Positions 46,742-59,025 are shown, counted from the stretch's first letter. The stretch is 64,000 nucleotides of DNA from Rhizophagus irregularis (GCF_026210795.1 NC_089433.1:5543001-5607000), one strand, 5' to 3'. Translations and numbers: made by a program. Notes: a model not told the origin generated them from the letters alone.

Positions 46742-47338
46742 TATTTTATTGCTGTACTTTTTATATTATCTTAATAAAACAAACATCTGTCATCGATAGA
46801 TATTAAGCTAAGCCTATTAATTTTTTGCTAGTGGTTTTAATAATGGTCGAAATACTATTTAATATCATTGAAAAAATAAAGTTTTTATCAAATTGATCGT
46901 CTGTTTTATAAAACAATAAGTTACAATATTAGTTAAAGAAAAGAAAGATCATGAATAATAACGGTGGCTTTGCTATAATGTCAATAGATCAAGGGAGGTG
47001 AAATCTGATTGGCCAATCATCTTGTGATTTATAGAAACTCGCCAGCGCCTGGAACTCTCCTAGAACTATCGAGGAACTGGCAGGGAGTTAGGGTGATACT
47101 GTGATATGATATACGTTGTACCACAAACCGATTTAGCCAAGGCGTTGTGCATGCATGTAAATATAAAATTAGCATAGTCGAGATATGGCCCTATATAAAT
47201 CCTCAGTATGCTTATAATCGAATAAAAATGAATCTGATATTTATTAGAGTATAGTATTGCTAAATCAGCTAAAATCGCTAAAAACGGTATAAATCAATAA
47301 AATCGTTATATTCTGTTATAATCTACTAAAACGCTAAT
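46742..47338. other. Spacer with a promoter-like TATA region
   Basis: Around 47191 there is ctatataaatcc, followed by an A-rich leader to the ATG at 47339. It could be the promoter or LTR of the following retroelement-like ORFs. No second LTR copy was seen in the window. Confidence 0.35.
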
Positions 47339-48202
47339 ATGGATTTAGATAGTAAAGCCTATTCCAAGTTAATTCATGCACACAATAGTGTTGGAGGCTC
47401 TGAAGAATATATAAGAATTATTATTGCAATATTGCCTTTAGCAGAAAGACATGATCATGAAACACCAGAAATGTGGTGCTCTCGTATTCATGATCCATTT
47501 AGGAAAATACTAGAAGAGAACCCAAGAATCCTTTCTAAGAATGGATATATTACAATGTATGGAAAGCTATATATAGATGATAGGATTCATAATCGTCCAA
47601 CCAATTATATATATTGCAGTGTATGTAACTCCTTAGTTTTCACACCTGCAAATAGTCTTTTTGAGGATCGCTATGGAGATAACCACTTGAAGAGATGTAT
47701 TTCTGGAAATACTATTTTGAATGAACATGCAACAAGAAATGAAATTCTCAAATCTATTGATACAAGGGAATTTCAGATCTGGCAATATAAACAATACATA
47801 TTACAAGAAGAGGCTAAAATTAATCGTCTCCGTCTAGAGCTTTTCTCTCAATCTACCTCAGACTCAGAAAACGATAAGTTGGCATCAGTATCATATGATT
47901 ATGATACTCGTTCAGTTAGCTATGAAGCTTACCTTTCAGCCAAAGCAACTATAGCAGAAAATACTATGCCAAGTGCTCCAAAATTCAAGCCAGCTTGTAT
48001 TTCTGTTACCTCTGGTAACCAAGAAATGATTCCACCAACTTCTTATCAGTCATCAAATTGCAAAAGTGATACAGGCGAAATATTTATTTCGTCTCGATAT
48101 GCAAAACAGCCAAAAGGCACTGCGTTGAGATTGAGGGATGGAACACTAATCATCGATTGTCTAACTGACTTGACTGATTCTGAGAAATATTCTACATTAT
48201 AG
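47339..48202 (+). CDS. Intronless unknown ORF with a Cys/His motif, 287 aa
   Basis: Starts MDLDSKAYSKLIHAHNSVGG. Contains YIYCSVCNSLVFTP followed by a His and a Cys (HLKRC), a possible zinc site. Then comes a charged helix (REFQIWQYKQYILQEEAKIN) and a Ser-rich tail ending TALRLRDGTLIIDCLTDLTD. No introns or stops. It is immediately upstream of a decayed Ty3-type gag and might be an extra ORF of that element or an independent gene. Confidence 0.5.
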   Translation: MDLDSKAYSKLIHAHNSVGGSEEYIRIIIAILPLAERHDHETPEMWCSRIHDPFRKILEENPRILSKNGYITMYGKLYIDDRIHNRPTNYIYCSVCNSLVFTPANSLFEDRYGDNHLKRCISGNTILNEHATRNEILKSIDTREFQIWQYKQYILQEEAKINRLRLELFSQSTSDSENDKLASVSYDYDTRSVSYEAYLSAKATIAENTMPSAPKFKPACISVTSGNQEMIPPTSYQSSNCKSDTGEIFISSRYAKQPKGTALRLRDGTLIIDCLTDLTDSEKYSTL

Positions 48203-48455
48203 ACTATTGCTTTTAACTGAAAATTAATATTATTTAGCCAATGTAACTTATTCTTTATTTTTTATGCTAAATAATCTGCATACATGATCGCCTAGTAAAA
48301 TTGGTTGAAGGCGCTATACATTTCATGTATCACCTGCCAAATTTTTCAGATTAGTCCTTAACCCAGATCCCGGTTAAGATCGTACGCTTTACGAAGATTG
48401 ATATAAATTGATCCGAAGGGGTTCTCCCATTATCTTTTATAATCGCAAAAAAAGA
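48203..48455. other. Spacer before the gag pseudogene
   Basis: No repeat or primer-binding site was confidently seen. Confidence 0.3.
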
Positions 48456-50897
48456 ATGTCATTTCGCAGATCTCACAGAAGGCAGAGAAGAACATGTGAA
48501 GAACATAAAGCTGAGCTGGAAGAAGAGAACTATCATCTTCATAGTGAATTGCAGATAGAAGTTGATACTAATCGCCAGAATGAGAGACAAATTAATCAAC
48601 TGGAACGGGATTATACCCGATGTGAGCAAGAAATTCAAGATCTCAATAAGGAGATAGAGCGTCTTGAAAATGCTTCGAAAGAAGAAATAGTAGAGTTAAA
48701 ATCTGAAATCTCTACCCTAAAAAGTCAGCTATATTAAGCTAGAAATGATGTGCAAGATAAGGGAAAATATATTTCTAGTTTAGAAGAGTAGTTAGTAAAA
48801 TCTGAGGAACAAATTAAGAAATTGCGATACCGGATCAGAAGCATCTTATCACGAAAAAATTTGCCTGAACGAGAGAATTCTCCAGACTTGTATAATTCGG
48901 ATGATAATATGGCCACAATCACAGAGCTAGCAAATGCTATAGATGGTTATGTGGATAATAGAGCAACAACTAGGGATATTCTTATAGACCAAATAAAAAG
49001 AATTACAAAGCAGATATGCCGAAAAGAAAATAATTTGCATCAGGATTTATCCGTAAGCAACGAAGGCATTATGATGCAGGTTGAGCGATAATGAAATTAT
49101 ACGGCGCAACTTGTCAAGGTAGAATAACTAATGTTATTGCGATCTCCATCAATATCAAACTAATACTCAAAACCAGGTAAATAGAATGATAGGTAATATG
49201 GCAAAAAAACAAGCCTGTATAGGTGTGCTGGTACAAGAAAAATTTGCCTTACAATTATTGTATCGGCGAAATGCACGCCACTTACGGCGAAGTAGAGGGG
49301 ATATAGGTCTGTTAGAATTTAATCGAGACAGGGCTCTATGAACGATACGAGAAATGGAAAATAAAATACAGCCGAGAGCGCCAGAATAATTTAAATTTAC
49401 AGGGACAAATTTTGGCGCTTCAGAATAATCCACCTAATCAAGTAAATATGGCAGGAATACCTCATCCATATTTCGACTGGGATGATAGTATCCCAGACTT
49501 TCTTGCACAACTTAGACTAGACTTGCAGAATCGGGAAATAGATCCAAATGATAATGTAGCAGGTCCCCAACAAGAAGAGATAATGCAATAGGACATTTAA
49601 GCCAGCCCTGTACTGGTGAGGAAGGACTTTAGAATGGTTCGATGATGAGATTACTACAAAGCAGAATTGGAAGCTAACTAACTTACTCAATAATACAGGG
49701 AAGGCTAACTTAGTTGCAGTAAATGGGCGAACTGCAGTACAGATAGGAGCTAATGCATTAAATGAGGCTGTTGGCCAACCAGGAAATGCAATAGTCAAGT
49801 TAAGAGCTGTAGAAGATGCTTGGAATGAAGACTGGCGTATAGCAGGTGGCTGTCCTACTAATGCTCCTGTAAATGCACCAAATGCTAATGCTAAAAATAC
49901 AGTAGTTGTAGCTGGTATTCGATTTGGTCAAGCCGTATGGTGACTAAAAACTCATTTCCCTACAGTAGAAGAGGAACTTTGGGATTTGATGTATGGAACA
50001 ATCAGAAAGGGAGACATGACTATAGATGAATTATATAGAAAAATATTACGAATAGGTAGACGAGCCAACTATAGACCTGAAGAATTACGTAAAAAGTTCT
50101 TAGATGCTTTACCACTTTTATGGCTTGAAAAAGCTGAAGATATTGGTAAACATTTGCCATTAGATGAATTAGCTAAAAAGCTTTATGAGATAGAATTACG
50201 CCAAATAGCTAGATATAAAAGAGATAAAATATCTGATCCGCTAGTATCTAATCGAGCATCTTGGCAAATATATGAACCTTTACCTGTTTCAGCTTCACAA
50301 CAGTATGGAATATCTTTCGAAGATATGCAAAAAGCACTAGCACAGCAAAAAACTGAATACCAGTCTTTATTAGAAAAACAAAAAGCCGATTTCTAATCAC
50401 AAATGGTCCAGCAAACTAAAAAGATACCTCCACCAGTTCCTCCTAAAAATATGGAACAGCTTCTTGATACATATGAAAGCGCTAATCCTTTTCCTAATAC
50501 ACTTACTAAGGAAGAAATAATGAGAGTGATCGCAAAAGCTTATGGGCCACCTCCTAAACCACAAAAACCAGAAAAGTTGCAATCATTTAGAATCGATAGA
50601 TTAGAGTCAAAAATAGATGAAATTGGTCAGATGACATCTAAGTTTGGTAGGATATCACTTAATGATCAATCTCGAAAGCCTTTTTATTGCAGTAATTGCG
50701 GACAGGAAGGGCATAAGAAGAATAATTGCCTAAGGTTAAATCCTGTAGCTAAATCCAATTTTACTCAATGTTACTATCCTCAACTTCCATCTACACAGCC
50801 CCAATATACGCCTCCAGATTCAGATAATGAGGAAGATGGTTATGATAAAGTAGAAAATGGGTGGTATTATGTATCAGCAAAAAAAAACAGTCACTAG
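48456..50897 (+). pseudogene. Decayed Ty3-type retrotransposon gag with zinc knuckle
   Basis: From ATG 48456 the frame gives a basic start (MSFRRSHRRQRRTCEEHKAE) and a long coiled coil, with TAA, TAG, TGA and frameshifts between 48735 and 49980. The capsid-like region (ILLNNTGKANLVAVNGRTAV, VEEELWDLMYGTIRKGDMTI, ELYRKILRIGRRANYRPEEL) is open at 49986-50396. After one TAA, 50403-50897 includes a CCHC knuckle (CSNCGQEGHKKNNC, near 50688). Gag forms the particle and packages RNA. The number of breaks rules out a working copy. Confidence 0.75.
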
Positions 50898-51049
50898 TAA
50901 ATAAAAAGTTGTCTTTAGAATCCAGCCAGCCTGAAACGTATGACGAGCTATTGCCAAAACTTTCACTGGCAATGCGCAAAATATGTCTATCTCGAAAGGC
51001 TCAGGAGGAGAAGTCAAAGAAAGATGAGTAGTTTTCGTCATTACAATAT

Positions 51050-51690
51050 CTGAATGCTAATATAGATGATTTAATGATATCTAATTCTTTTTTAGATGGT
51101 GGGAGTGAGTTCGGGGGTAAATGATGCAACAATTAATGCCCTTGGGTGGAAAGCTGACAAGCCATTAGACTTCACAATAAAAGATAACTCCAAACATATC
51201 ACCGAATCATTGAGATGGTTTACGGATGTGCCAGTCAGTATAAAGTAAGGTTGCGGGCTAAACTGGTTTTTGAATTTGGCAAAACGTCTAAACCTCAATT
51301 TTGTCAATTTTTTTATAAGAGTTTATTATAGTTTTGTCATTTCATATGATTTTTATAGTCAAGTTTCACCAAATTTTTATTAATATTTTAATATAGTTTT
51401 GTCAAGTTTCGCATTTACTATGAGGTTTCGCCTGCAACCTTAGTATAAAGGATAAGGATGGTAAATCGGTTACAGCTACTGGAAATTTTACTCGTATTAA
51501 TAATGGTGAGCCTGAACCAATGCTATGTTTAGGTATGACATGGATTCGAAAAGTTCAAGGTATTTTCAATCCGAATAAAAACCAATTCTGAATGAAGTTA
51601 CATGGGAAGTCTTACACTATTCCAACATATAGCAAGGCCCCGGCGGGTGGGCAAAGATTCGTCAAAAGAGGATCAGGACCAAGTAACTAC
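51050..51690 (+). pseudogene. Retroviral-type aspartic protease remnant
   Basis: Contains FLDGGSEFGG near 51090, then a frame change to VNDATINALGWKADKPLDFT and GMTWIRKVQGIFNPNKNQF, with a TGA before MKLHGKSYTIPTYSKAP. A D-G-G-S active-site-like motif and a late hydrophobic G-M-T-W-I fit a retropepsin. It is interrupted by a hAT-type MITE at 51246-51442. No reverse transcriptase, RNase H or integrase follows in the window. Confidence 0.55.
51246..51442. mobile_element. hAT-type MITE, copy 3, with 8-bp TSD GTATAAAG
   Basis: Starts TAAGGTTGCGGGCTAAAC and ends GGTTTCGCCTGCAACCTTA, flanked by GTATAAAG at 51238-51245 and 51443-51450. The host protease reading frame resumes after the second TSD copy, so the insertion postdates the retroelement. 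Confidence 0.9.
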
Positions 51691-51868
51691 CAATTCCTCT
51701 AACCTGACTAGTGTAGAGGTAGACTCTGAATCCGGTCAATCCGGATATCTGGTGATCCATCCGAAAATTAACCAGATTCAGATTGATCCGGATGATTCAT
51801 CGGATTGACCGGATGGATCATCAGATATCCAGTGATTTTTTTTTTTTTTTTAACAGTTTATATTTTAG

Positions 51869-53640
51869 GTTCGGAGGACGGAAGACAGGCCACAGAAAAG
51901 GGTAAGTTTTTTTTTAACCTTTGAGCTTTTTTTATCTTTATTTGATTAGTTTCTTTTATTATAGGATACAATGGCACTACGAACTACAGATCTCAACAAT
52001 GAAAGTTAGGGTAAGTTTTTTTATTACTGTTCTTTTGTCTTTGGAACGTTACTATCATTCCTTTTTCTTTCTTTTCTTTAAGGAATGCTGATCTAGAGCT
52101 AGATTTATAAAGGTACGTTGGAATGAGTGTCATTTTGGCCATTAGAAACGTCATTAATGCTTCTTTTCTTTAGGGGGCATCTTTCTGGACCTAGGTTTCA
52201 GCTTGGGCTATAAATGTGAGTATAAACTTCTTTGTTTTTCGTCTTGAGAACGTCACTAACGTTCCTTTTACTTCATTTCTTTAGGGAACGCTTGTTTGGA
52301 CTTGGATTTCGATAAATGTGAGTATAAATTTCATTGTTTTTCGTCTTGGGAACGTCACTAACGTTCCTTTTATTCCATTTCTTTAGGGGACACGTGTTTA
52401 GACCTGGATTTTGGCTTGGATTATAAATGTGAGTATAAATTTCTTTGTTTTTTGTTTTGGGAACGTTACTGACGTTCCTTTTACTCCATTTCTTTAGGGA
52501 CACATGTTTATATATATATATATATATATATATCCTACAAACGAGATTAGGCAGTCTTACTGACAGTTAAAGTGTTAATAAATATATAGAAACCTCGAAA
52601 GTAACAACTCCCCAACCAGCCATGACGGAAATTAAACAAAGTATAGTAAAACGAGTTAGTTTAAAAGTGTTTGGACCTGGATTTCGGCTTGGGCTATGAA
52701 GGTGAGTTATGGGTGGGTTTTTTTGTGTTTTTTTTTGTCTTTGGAACGTCACTAACGTTCCTTTTACTCCATTTCTTTAGGGGACGCGTGTTTGGACCTG
52801 GATTTCGGCTTGGCTATAAAGGTTCTTCACATGTTCTTATACGATGATTGTTGTTATTTGTATCATTATTAGATGTGGACGTTTGTTGAACTGGTTGAGG
52901 TTGATGTGTGTTTGGAACTTTGGATCAATAACCACAACAATATTGCACAACAATACCCAAAGACAGAAACTATCTAGGTCTCAGAGAATAAGATCAAACA
53001 AATGGAGGAAATGTATAATGCGGTAACTACAAGTGTAAATGTCTTTGTTTTCCGTCTTGGGAATGTCACTAACGTTCCTTTTACTTTATTTTGCTTAGGC
53101 TATGAAGGTAAGTTATGGGTGGGGGTTTTTTTTTTGTTTTTTTTTGTTTTTGGAATGTCACTAACGTTCCTTTTACTTCATTTCTTTAGGGGACGCCTGC
53201 CTGGACCTGGATTTCGGCTTGGGCTATGAAGGTAAATTATGAGTGAGGTTTTTTGTTTTTTGTTTGTCTTTGGAACGTCATTAACGTTTTTTTTACTCCA
53301 TTTCTTTAGGGACGCCTGTCTGGACCTGGTTTTCAGCTTGGGCTATGAAGGTAAATTATGAGTGAGGTTTTTTGTTTTTTGTTTATCTTTGGAACGTCAT
53401 TAACGTTCCTTTTGTTTTTTTTTTCTTTAGGGGACACTTTCTTGAACCCAAATTTCAGCTTGGATTATGAAAGGTATGTTTGGAATAAGTAAATGTCACT
53501 TTTTTTTGTTTTGGGAATTAATAATATTTATTTTACTTTTTTTTTAGGGATGTTTCTTTGAACTTTGTTTTTTGCTTTGACTTTGAATTATAAGTTGAAA
53601 AAGAGGAACTTTATTTTTTGTTTGAGAATATTATTAAGGT
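51869..53640 (+). repeat. Left array: about 13 exon-like cassettes
   Basis: Typical unit of 95-130 bp: a GGAACGTCACTAACGTTCC hairpin, a CCATTTCTTTAG acceptor-like tract, a 40-45-nt segment (for example one beginning GGGACGCCTGCCTGGACCTG) and GTGAGT, GTAAGT or GTAAAT. Units run towards the transposase on the same strand. One unit is split at about 52510-52665 by a (TA)n plus inserted segment. The right arm has the same split. Confidence 0.8.
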
Positions 53641-53973
53641 TCTTTTTAAATGGTAAGTTGGGATGGGGTGAATTTCATTTTTATTTAAGAACATTACTAT
53701 AAATATTTCTTCTGATTTTTTTTTTATAGGCACCTTAAATTTTACAAGGTCAATTAGAAAAAGGAAAAGATCAGTTTTGTAAAACAATCTTAAATAAAGA
53801 TAATCTATTTAAGTTTTTATTTTATCTAACTTTATTTGTTATTGATAATCAAAAAGTATTTGTAATTCAAATTACATGTAAAATTTTTTATTTTTTTTCT
53901 CACACTTTCTTCTTTTTCTTGTAAAAGAATTTTAATTTTTTACAATAATTTTTTATATATTTTCTTATAAATA

Positions 53974-56014
53974 TGAGTTCAAGTTCTGTTGAAAATGATC
54001 AGAATAATCAAAATGATCAAGATTCCACTAAAAAAAAAAGAGGTGGATCTCAAAAAAAAAGTTGGGTATGAGAGTAGTTTGTATCTAATGATGGAATTAC
54101 TGCTATATGTCAAGTAGAAGTTATCTCAGGTGAAATATGTGGTAAAAAATATCAGCATAAAGGTTCAACAGGCATTTTGATAGATCATTTAAGTGGTAAA
54201 CATCAAATAACAAAAGAAACAACAAAGCAAAATTATGTGGTAAGAAATAATTGTAATTTAATTTATTTAAATTTAATAATTTACTAATTAATAATTTAAT
54301 AATCTTAGCCTCCAGAATTTCATGGGTTAAAAATTACACCACATAAGGAGTCTCGTCAAATCGAACTTCGTAATCTATTAATTAGTTGGATAATTTTTGA
54401 TACTCAACCTTTAAATATTACACATTCAAAATCTTTTCAAAGATTTATAAAAGAACTTGACCCAGCATTTAACATTCCAAATGTTAAATTAATTAAACAA
54501 ACCATCCAAAGTGCCTATAATTATACACTTCCTTTAATTCAAAAATTTGTTGAAAATAATGCAATTTCAATTAATTTGAGAACTGATATGTGGACTGGTA
54601 GAAACAGACAGGGATTTTTGGGTGTAGTAACTTGTTCTTTTTTAGATAAAAATTTCACCATTCATAAAGTTATCCTTACAATTGATATCCTCATACCGCA
54701 CAAAATATATTTGATGCATTATTTGTTATTCTAGATGAATGGGGTTTAAGAGATAAAACAAATGTAATAGTAACTGACAATGGTGCAAATATGAAAAAAG
54801 CCATAAAAGAAATGAATAATATTACATCTAATATAAAATGGCAGCCATGTACCGCCCATACTTTACAATTAGTGGTGGGAAAAGGTTTAAATTCAGTCAA
54901 ATTATTAGTATTAAGAGCAAAAAAACTAATTGATTTTTTTTTAAGACCAAAACAAAGTCAAAGATTAGAGGAAATTCAAAAAAAATCACAAAATCAAATT
55001 GATGTGGTAAGGATTTTAATTTTATAATTTATATTTATTAATTATTTAAATTATTTTTATTTATATAATAATTTTTATAATAATTAGAATGCTGGCAAAA
55101 CTAGCGAATATTTCCTTCAAATGGTTGCAGATATTTCCACTAGGTGGAATTCAACATACTATGCTTGGGATAGGTTAATTAAAATCAAAGGTTATATTCA
55201 AATTCTAATTGTAGAATTAGTAAATAATGAAAGTGATATTGATGCAAAAAAAGATGGAAAACAACTTGAAAAAATTATGTTAAGTTCTGATGAATGGGAA
55301 CTTTTACAACAATTAGTTATAACTCTTGGACCATTTGAAGAGGCAACTAATTATCTTGGTGGAGAAAAATATATTACACATAGCATTATGAATCCAGTAA
55401 TTGAACAAATTAAAACTTTATTACTTTTACCATTATCTAATTCACCTAGTTCATCTACACCTACGTCACCTACATTATCTACATTACCTGTAACAGCCTT
55501 TAATACATTAGAAATATATCAGGAAATTGAAAATGCAGCTGACATTTTTGTTTTAATAGAAGAAGTGGAAATTTTAGAAAATAATGTTGAAAATAATAAT
55601 AATCAAGCAAAAGAAGACAAAATTAATTTGGATAAACCGTTAGAAACTAAAGATCTTCTAGATCAAGTAAAAAAAGATCTTTATAATGCAATGTGTTTTT
55701 ATTGGAATGTTTTATCCGAAGATTATATAGTATCAACAATACTTGATCCCAGAATTAAGTCTATAAATAATAAAGTAAAAGGAGAGGAAATTTTACGTAA
55801 AAAATATGAAGAATATAAAGAAAATTATTTACCAACTCCCAATGAACTATTCCTGTATGTAACATCCACTCCTTCAGAAAGGTTATTTTCTGATGCAGGA
55901 AATCTACTTACAGCAAAGCGATCCAAAATGAATTCAGAACTTTTTAAGCATGTAATGTTTTTAAAAAGAAATGCAATTAAAGTTAATAATAATATTTATA
56001 ATATTTATGGATAA
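53974..56014 (+). pseudogene. hAT (Ac/Tam3-type) transposase, broken
   Basis: Exon 1 (53974-54240) is a BED finger region starting MSSSSVENDQNNQNDQDSTK with TGA and TAG in place of residues in SWV-stop-E-stop-FV. Exon 2 from 54309 begins PPEFHGLKITPHKESRQIEL and includes INLRTDMWTGRNRQGFLGVV, then shifts frame near 54680. It continues FDALFVILDEWGLRDKTNVI and TDNGANMKKAIKEMNNITSN to a donor near 55007. Exon 3 (about 55088-56014) has STRWNSTYYAWDRLIKIKGY and ends with STPSERLFSDAGNLLTAKRS, the hATC motif. Between YKENYLPTPNE and that motif the usual W-rich stretch is missing, an internal deletion. Not functional. Confidence 0.88.
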
Positions 56015-56089
56015 TTATTTATAGTTTAAATTAATCAGTTATATAATTTATTATAATAAATATACTATTATTTTATTAAAATTATAAAA

Positions 56090-57790
56090 CTTATTGTAGA
56101 ATCCTAAAACTAATAATTTTAAAGATTCCCATTCCTTAAAAAAGAAGCAAAGAGTTCCCAAATAAAGAAAAATAAAATAAAAATTCTTCTTTTCCATCTT
56201 ACAATTTAAAATCCAAACTAAAATTCAGGTCCAGGAAAGCATCTAAAGAAAAAAGAAAAAGAATGTTAATAACACCCCCAATGACAAAAATAAACAAAAA
56301 CATCCTTCTCCTAACTTACCTTCATAGCCCAAGCCAAAATCCAAGTCTCCTCTAAGATAAAAAAAAAGGAATGTTTATGACATTCATAATGACAAAAAAC
56401 AACAAAAGTCCCTCTTAAGTTAAGATCTAAGTCCGGGAAGACGTCTCCTAAAGAAAGAAGAAGGAACGTTAATGACGTTTCCAATGACTAAAAAAAAATG
56501 AAACCCTTACTCCTAACTTACAATTACAGCCCAAAGCCAAAAACCAGGCGTTCCCTAAAGAAAAAAAGAAGAAGGAACGTTAACGACGTTCCTAATGGCA
56601 AAAACAAATAAAAACCCCACTTACAAAGGTCCAGGCAGGCATCCCCTAAAGAAATGGAGTAAAAGGAACGTTAGTGACATTCCCAAGACGGAAAAACAAA
56701 GAAATTTACACTTGTAGTTAACGCATTATACATTGCCTCCATTTGTTTGATCTTATTCTCTGAGATCTAGCTAGTTTCTGTCTTTAGGTATTGACTGATT
56801 AGAGGAGAGTAGTTGTGACCATACGTATACTGTTGGGTTTTTTATATGATTTTGTGACAGGATCAGAAATTTGTTGTGCGATATTGTTGTGGTTATTGAT
56901 CCAAACACACATCAACCTCAACCAGTTCAACAAACGTTCACATCTAATAATGATACAAATAACAATAATCATCATGTAAGAACACGTGGAGAACCTTTAT
57001 AGCCCAAGCTGAAATCCAGGTTCAGGCAGACGTCCCCTAAAGAAATTGAGTAAAAGGAACGTTAGTGATGTTCTAAAGACAAAAAAAAACAAAAAACCCC
57101 CACCCATAACTTACCTTCATAGCCCAAGCCGAAATCCAGGGTCCAGGCGGGCGTCCCCTAAAGAAATGGAGTAATAGGAAGTTAGTGACGTTCCAAAGAC
57201 AAAAAAAAAACCCCCCACTCATAATTTACCTTTATAGTCAAGCCGAAATCCAGGTCCAAATACGCGTCCCCTAAAGAAATGGAGTAAAAGGAACGTTAGT
57301 GACGTTCCCAAGACAAAAAAAAACACAAAAAAACCTACCCATAACTCACTTTCATAGCCAAAGCTGAAATCCAGGTCCAAACATTAAACTAACTCGTTTT
57401 ACTATACTTTGTTTACTTTCCGTCATGGCTGGTTGGGGAGTTGTTACTTTCGAAGTTTCCATATATTTATTAATACTTTAACCGTCAGTAAGACTGCCTA
57501 ATCTCATTTGTGGGATATATATATATATATATATATATAAACACACGTCTTCTAAAGAAATGGAGTAAAAGGACAACGCTGCGACGTTCCCAAAACAAAA
57601 AACAAAGAAATTTATATTTACATTTATAATCCAAGCCGAAATCCAGGTCCAAACACGCGTCCCCTAAAGAAATGGAGTAAAAGGAATGTTAGTGACATTC
57701 CCAAGATGAAAAACAGAGAAAATTACACTTACCTTTTGAAATCCAAGTCGTCCAAGTTTAATTCCGAAGTCCAAGTTATAAGTTCAAACC
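56090..57790 (-). repeat. Right array: inverted copy of the exon-like cassette array
   Basis: Reads on the minus strand as the left array, including the same internal non-cassette segments (GTTGAACTGGTTGAGGTTG block near 56930, (TA)n block near 57520) in the same order. The two arms are therefore copies of one another as a unit. Many donors here also keep the GTAAGT or GTGAGT form. Confidence 0.8.
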
Positions 57791-58040
57791 CGTCCTTAAA
57801 GAAAAAAGTTTTTTTTTTTTTAAAAAAAAAAGCATAATATTAAAAAAAAATAGACCAGATTGGACCAGATTATCTGATCAATCCGGTCAATCCGGTCATC
57901 TATGTAACATCTGATCAATCCGATGTTATCCAATGGATCCATCCAGATTATTCACAATCCGTTCATTCCTAATCTGGATGATCCGTTTTTTGATCGAATC
58001 GGATGATGGATTGAACAGATTTTACCGGAGCACACCTCTA

Positions 58041-58891
58041 CTTCATAATCAGTTTCTTCATAATTTTTTATCAGTTTTATGTATAAATTCCAGCTTTGCT
58101 TTAAATTAAACTGACTTAGTATTTTTTCCCAACCTTCATTATTAACTTCTTCCCAATAAGAAGGAGGTACCGAACAGTTTCTCCAATCCGAGCCATCGCA
58201 GTTGTTGGCAATAAAGTAAAATCTTAGTGCTCGTTTTAATATTGTGGATAGCCTTTTTTTCCTTTGAAGATTTGTACTCCAGACATGCTTTATATCATTT
58301 TTGTAAGGAATTCCCTTAGTGGCGCAATTTATTGCATAAATAGCAAGTTTGGCTAAATTTTCATAAGTAACTGACGAACGTACTCCCGTGCAATTTTTTA
58401 AAATACTTTGTAACACCTTCTTTCGATATTCAACATATGGTATTAAGACTTCTAAATTAAATAAACATAATTAAATTCATTTAATCTTTATTAACTTTAT
58501 TAAAGAATCGATAAATTAGATATAATACCAATATGCAAAATTTCCAAATCTTTGTTGTAAGATTTATTATTTTTAAAAAATTCTTTAATTTCTTCAATTT
58601 TTTCTTCAGGATGTTTTTTTTTTACATCTATAATTCTCTTTATCTTGTTCTTCTTCATTATCACTAATATTATATGTAAATTCTTGACAAATATTTGCCC
58701 GTTTTATTACTTGAAAAGGTGTTAAATTTTTGACTCTACCAACTCTATCATCATTATTTTTTTTAAAATAAACATTATTATTTAAAATAAACAAATTAGT
58801 ATTTTTATCAAAAAAAAAAATAAGAATTTTCATCCATGACAGAATTCAGTGCATTAATACAATCGTTAAGTGTTAATTTTGGAGATTCCAT
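58041..58891 (-). pseudogene. Unrecognised lineage gene with two frame breaks, cut by the hAT-like end
   Basis: ATG at 58891 (MESPKLTLNDCINALNSVMD) runs to an 11-T homopolymer at about 58810, where one base too many causes a shift to FFFDKNTNLFILNNNVYFKK. A second shift near 58625 leads to KKKHPEEKIEEIKEFFKNNK. A donor at 58528 and acceptor at 58452 join to VLIPYVEYRKKVLQSILKNC, then LAIYAINCATKGIPYKNDIK and VPPSYWEEVNNEGWEKILSQ. The frame enters the hAT-like end after ETDYE. Homopolymer shifts can be assembly errors, so this could be a real gene truncated at 58041. Function unknown. Confidence 0.5.
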
Positions 58892-59025
58892 AATTATTTT
58901 TAAAATTCGTGAATTTCAAATATTATGTGAAAGAGAAAACAGGCGAGAAGGAGAGTATTTATATAGCTGAGTACTTGTAACGCGCAATTTAAAACAGCTC
59001 GTAACCACGTGCATTTAATCTGAAG

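Larger units (their letters stand above)
51714..58040 (+). mobile_element. 6.3-kb hAT-like element with long inverted cassette arrays
   Basis: The ends read TAGAGGTAGACTCTG on the left and, inverted, TAGAGGTGTGCTCCGG on the right. Both are followed by subterminal ATCCGGTCAATCCGG-type repeats. Long inverted arms (about 51850-53760 and 56090-57790) surround a broken hAT transposase. The flanks do not match (GACTAGTG on the left, CTTCATAA on the right), so this is a rearranged element or two elements fused. Confidence 0.65.
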
